Below, piece by piece: positions 8,070-10,903 of a stretch of 10,903 bases of DNA. A model generated the notes under the pieces. The model was given only the letters and a program-made list of their open reading frames with translations, did no database searches and was not told where the DNA came from. Both the position numbers and the translations under genes were made by a program. Each line of letters opens with the position of its first letter. The stretch's first letter is position 1. The stretch comes from an uncultured Methylophaga sp. (GTDB lineage: Bacteria; Pseudomonadota; Gammaproteobacteria; Nitrosococcales; Methylophagaceae): assembly GCA_946885755.1 (NCBI GenBank), contig CAMPHB010000022.1, positions 1-10,903 on the forward strand, read 5' to 3'.

Positions 8070-8951
8070 ATGAATAAGTATTTTCGGCCGCGTCGTTCCA
8101 TGCTTTATGTGCCCGGCTGTAATCCGCATTATCTTGAAAAGGCAAAAACACTGCCGGTCGACAGCATCATTCTGGATCTGGGCGCGCCGATTTTGTTAAC
8201 GGCCAAAGAAAAGTCGCGTGACAATGTTGTTGCAGCGCTAAAGCAAGGTGGCTATGGCCGGCGTGAAGTGGTGGTGCGGGTCAATGACCTGCAATCCGAG
8301 TGGGGCTATGACGATATCGCTGCTGTTGCGAATTTAGGTGCCGATGCCATCTTATTCTCCAATATTGAACACCATGAGGATGTCAGCAAAGCACTAAAAG
8401 CACTGGAAGATCAGGGTAATTCCGATACCCCTATCATGATCATGATTGAAAGCCCGCTCGCAGTGTTACATGCCGAAGAACTGGCAAAATCATCCGATCG
8501 GATTGCCTGTATGGTGATGGCTACCTCCGATTTGATTTCGGATTTACATGCCCGCTCCACACTGGAGCGCACGGCTATTCGCACCAGCCTGGCCTGGGTG
8601 GTGCTGGCAGCGCGGGCTTATGGCCGGGCTGTGGTTGACGGTATTCACAGTGATCTGAAAGACAGCCAGTCTTTTGAATATGCCTGTCGCATCGGCCGGG
8701 ATATGGGCTTTGACGGTAAATCGCTGGTTCATCCGTCACAGTTACCCTATGCCAACGATGCCTACACGCCAAAAGCGACTGAAGTCGCCAATGCTAAAGA
8801 GATCATTGCCGCATTATCCGCCGCCAATGCTGCCGGTCGCGGCACCGTGCTGGTGAATGGCAAACTGGTAGAGCATCATCATGTCACTGCCGCCAAACGC
8901 TTTCTAGAACTCAGCGAACTGATTAATCAACTGGAGATGGACTATGCCTGA
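8070..8951 (+). CDS. CitE-like (HpcH/HpaI aldolase) protein with altered active-site motifs; possible malyl-CoA lyase/thioesterase paralogue
   Basis: A 293-aa CitE/malyl-CoA lyase superfamily TIM-barrel protein. It opens with FRPRRSMLYVPGCNP, typical of CitE, and keeps the Arg at 70 (VVVRVND), metal-binding Glu127 (MIESPLA), Asp154 (ATSDL), a DGI at 190-192 and GKSLVHPSQ (216-224). However, the usual LDLEDAV is LDLGAPI (34-41), losing the acidic pair, and the usual LPKVE-type segment reads LFSNIE (95-100). Both changes were read directly from the bases. It could therefore be a divergent lyase, a CoA-ester hydrolase like the malyl-CoA thioesterase Mcl2 of Rhodobacter, or a partner subunit; sequence alone cannot decide. 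ATG 8070 is chosen over GTG 8058 because GAGG lies at 8060-8063. It overlaps mch by 8 bp, so the two are translationally coupled. Confidence 0.85.
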   Translation: MNKYFRPRRSMLYVPGCNPHYLEKAKTLPVDSIILDLGAPILLTAKEKSRDNVVAALKQGGYGRREVVVRVNDLQSEWGYDDIAAVANLGADAILFSNIEHHEDVSKALKALEDQGNSDTPIMIMIESPLAVLHAEELAKSSDRIACMVMATSDLISDLHARSTLERTAIRTSLAWVVLAARAYGRAVVDGIHSDLKDSQSFEYACRIGRDMGFDGKSLVHPSQLPYANDAYTPKATEVANAKEIIAALSAANAAGRGTVLVNGKLVEHHHVTAAKRFLELSELINQLEMDYA

Positions 8952-10026
8952 TACGGCTTATCCGCAGGGACGGTTTTTTGAAGACTTCCGGCTGGGGGAA
9001 ACCATCTTGCACCCTACCCCGCGCACCATTACCGATGGCGATACCAGCCTCTATATAGCGCTCACCGGTGCCCGGCAAATTCTGCACTGTGCCCAGCCGG
9101 TTGCCCATGCACTGGGTTACAGCGATAAAACAGTTGATGATTTGCTGACCTTTCATATTGCGTTTGGCAAAACCGTACCGGATATTTCGGTCAATGCCGT
9201 CGCCAATCTCGGCTACGCCGAAATCAAGTTTATGTTGCCGGTCTATGTCGGCGATACGCTGACTACTGAAAGTGAAGTGATTGGTCTGCGCGAAAATGCC
9301 AACGGTAAAACCGGCATTATTTACGTGCGCTCAACAGCCTATAACCAGAATCATCGTGCAGTGCTTTCCTGGGTGCGCTGGGTGATGGTTAATAAACAGG
9401 ATCCGGCTGCGCCAGCGCCCAAACCGAATGTGCCGTCTTTGCAGGAATTTGTCAGTGCCGATGATTTGCTGATCCCGGCAACACTCGACACCAAAGCGTT
9501 TGAGACCGCCTGCACCGGTTCCGGCAAACTTTGGGATGATTTTCAGCCAGGAGAACGCATTAATCACCCTGCCGGCATGACCGTTGATGACAGTGACCAT
9601 ACGCTGGCAACTAAGCTGTATCAGAACAATGCCCGGCTGCATTTTGATGCGCTGGCCATGCAAAAAACCAGTTTTGGCCGCCGTTTAATGTATGGCGGTC
9701 ATGTGATTTCGGTATGCCGCGCTTTGAGTTATGACGGCCTGGAAAATGCACTGACCATTGCCGCCATTAATGCCGGTAAGCACGCCAATCCGAGCTTTGG
9801 CGGTGATACTTTGTACTGCTGGAGCGAAATCCTGGAAAAATGGCGGATCCATGGTCGTGATGATCTGGGCGCATTACGACTGCGCATGGTCGGCATTAAA
9901 AACCAGACAGCAGACAGCTTGTCATCAACGCACACAGACGTCCAGGGTAAATCCCAGTACCACCCGAATGTGGTACTGGATCTTGATTACACCGTGCTGA
10001 TGCCCCGCCGTACCCAATTCAACTGA
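8944..10026 (+). CDS. mch: Mesaconyl-CoA hydratase (beta-methylmalyl-CoA dehydratase), double MaoC/hot-dog
   Basis: Interconverts mesaconyl-C1-CoA and beta-methylmalyl-CoA, a step of the ethylmalonyl-CoA pathway and the 3-hydroxypropionate bicycle. At 360 aa it has two hot-dog halves (about 1-150 and 195-360). The match to the Rhodobacter enzyme, as I recall it, is strong and colinear: FFEDFRLGETILHPTPRTIT near the start, FGKTVPDISVNAVANLGYA (74-92), LWDDFQPGERINH (196-208), LYQNNARLHFD (225-235), FGRRLMYGGHVIS (244-256), NPSFGGDTLY (282-291) and the ending DLDYTVLMPRR. A GGAG at 8933-8936 precedes the ATG at 8944. The gene overlaps the CitE-like gene before it and is followed after 9 bp by another CitE-family gene, pairing the hydratase with lyases that would form or cleave beta-methylmalyl-CoA. 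A related itaconyl-CoA or other enoyl-CoA hydratase activity is possible but less likely. Confidence 0.9.
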   Translation: MPDTAYPQGRFFEDFRLGETILHPTPRTITDGDTSLYIALTGARQILHCAQPVAHALGYSDKTVDDLLTFHIAFGKTVPDISVNAVANLGYAEIKFMLPVYVGDTLTTESEVIGLRENANGKTGIIYVRSTAYNQNHRAVLSWVRWVMVNKQDPAAPAPKPNVPSLQEFVSADDLLIPATLDTKAFETACTGSGKLWDDFQPGERINHPAGMTVDDSDHTLATKLYQNNARLHFDALAMQKTSFGRRLMYGGHVISVCRALSYDGLENALTIAAINAGKHANPSFGGDTLYCWSEILEKWRIHGRDDLGALRLRMVGIKNQTADSLSSTHTDVQGKSQYHPNVVLDLDYTVLMPRRTQFN

Positions 10027-10035
10027 GGATAGCTG

Positions 10036-10903
10036 ATGAATGCTTTAGTCCACCCCGATAAGGCACTGTTTGATGGTGAAAACAGCCTGCCGATTATTCC
10101 CATCTGCGAGCATTTTGCCGGCAGTGAAAAACTGATCGGAAAAGCCTTTGCGTTGCAGGACAGTCTCGGCCCTGTTTTTGATATCACCTGTGATTGTGAA
10201 GATGGTGCTGAGGCCGGTAATGAAAAGGCCCATGCCGAAATGATTGTCGCCATGATCAATTCTGAGGCCAATCGCCATCAGATGGCTGGAGCCCGTATTC
10301 ATGACTACAGCCATCCGGCATGGCAGCAGGATATTGATATTCTGGTGCGCGGTGCCGGTGACAAGCTGAGCTATCTGACGCTACCCAAATCGACCAGCGC
10401 CAATCAGGTTGCTGAAATGATCGGCTATATCAAAAAAGTCGCTGAAAAAAATGCCATTCAGCGAATTATTCCCGTGCATGTGCTGATCGAAACCCATGGC
10501 GCGCTGCGTGAAGTGCAACAAATCGCTGCACTTGACTGGGTACAGGTACTGGACTTTGGTTTGATGGATTTTGTCAGCGCCCATCATGGTGCCATTGCTG
10601 CAAGCAATATGCGCAGCCCCGGACAGTTTGATCATCGTTTGCTGGCCAGAGCCAAAACCGAAGTCGTTGCTGCCGCATTGGCCAACGGCGTGGTGCCGGC
10701 GCATAACGTGACGCTGGATCTAAAAAATACCGAAACCACTTTTGCCGATGCCAGCCGTGCCCGCCATGAATTTGGTTTTTTACGGATGTGGAGTATTTAT
10801 CCAACGCAGATAAGCGCCATTGTTGATGCGATGCAGCCCGATTACAGCGAAATTGCAGATGCCGGCAATATTCTGCTGGCCGCCCAACAAGCCAACTGGG
10901 GGC
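10036..10903 (+). CDS. Third CitE / HpcH-HpaI superfamily CoA-ester lyase, cut at right window edge
   Basis: The open frame begins at ATG 10036, preceded by GAGG at 10025-10028 (7 nt spacing), and runs for 289 codons to the window edge without a stop. It starts MNALVHPDKALFDGEN. Superfamily positions visible: DCEDGAE (53-59), Arg at 87 (GARIHDYS), LPKS (116-119), metal-binding Glu152 (VLIETHG), Asp178 (FGLMDF), and IYPTQI (254-259), where the usual His of the HP(x)Q motif is Tyr. Catalytic acids are intact, unlike the paralogue at 8070-8951. It follows mch by only 9 bp, so it likely belongs to the same transcript and is a candidate beta-methylmalyl-CoA/malyl-CoA lyase for that operon. Few residues may remain beyond the edge, as related proteins are about 320-340 aa. 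Substrate is inferred only from context. Confidence 0.85.
   Translation, partial: MNALVHPDKALFDGENSLPIIPICEHFAGSEKLIGKAFALQDSLGPVFDITCDCEDGAEAGNEKAHAEMIVAMINSEANRHQMAGARIHDYSHPAWQQDIDILVRGAGDKLSYLTLPKSTSANQVAEMIGYIKKVAEKNAIQRIIPVHVLIETHGALREVQQIAALDWVQVLDFGLMDFVSAHHGAIAASNMRSPGQFDHRLLARAKTEVVAAALANGVVPAHNVTLDLKNTETTFADASRARHEFGFLRMWSIYPTQISAIVDAMQPDYSEIADAGNILLAAQQANWG

Noticed and set aside
8070..10903. Itaconate/citramalyl-CoA degradation operon (ict-ich-ccl type)
   Set aside because: No CoA transferase is present, and the hydratase matches the double-domain mesaconyl-CoA hydratase rather than the shorter itaconyl-CoA hydratase.

Overview
This window holds nine protein genes in two divergent blocks around a single 203-bp control region, from a mid-GC bacterium. 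The closeness of PpsA and PpsR to their enterobacterial counterparts suggests a gammaproteobacterium, but the genus cannot be fixed from this sequence. There are no RNA genes, mobile elements, CRISPR arrays or long repeats. Coding density is very high, with gaps of 3-44 bp or overlaps of 4-8 bp between genes.

Minus-strand block (7866 down to 1, likely one operon): a GntR/HutC-type regulator; a short-form malic enzyme; a 385-aa HpcH/HpaI-CitE superfamily CoA-ester lyase; an AMP-forming acyl-CoA ligase that overlaps the lyase by 4 bp; the PEP-synthase regulatory protein PpsR; and PEP synthase PpsA, which lacks its last ~80 residues at the window edge. Plus-strand block (8070 to 10903): a divergent CitE-like protein with altered active-site motifs; mesaconyl-CoA hydratase (Mch, double hot-dog), overlapping its neighbour by 8 bp; and a third CitE-superfamily protein that runs off the right edge.

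The genes fit a carbon-assimilation module built on C4/C5 CoA esters. Mch with malyl-CoA/beta-methylmalyl-CoA lyase-type enzymes interconverts mesaconyl-CoA, beta-methylmalyl-CoA, and propionyl-CoA plus glyoxylate; acetyl-CoA plus glyoxylate can likewise pass through malyl-CoA to malate. Malic enzyme and PpsA, under PpsR control, would then carry malate to pyruvate to PEP for gluconeogenesis. Either an ethylmalonyl-CoA-pathway-like route for acetate, or use of a C5 acid such as mesaconate or methylmalate, would explain the set. The hallmark ethylmalonyl-CoA genes (crotonyl-CoA carboxylase/reductase, ethylmalonyl-CoA mutase, mesaconyl-CoA-forming dehydrogenase) are not in the window, so the direction and substrate are open. 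The most unusual points are three dissimilar CitE paralogues in one locus, one of them with a degenerate active-site motif, and the direct coupling of this CoA-ester module to PEP synthase and its regulator.
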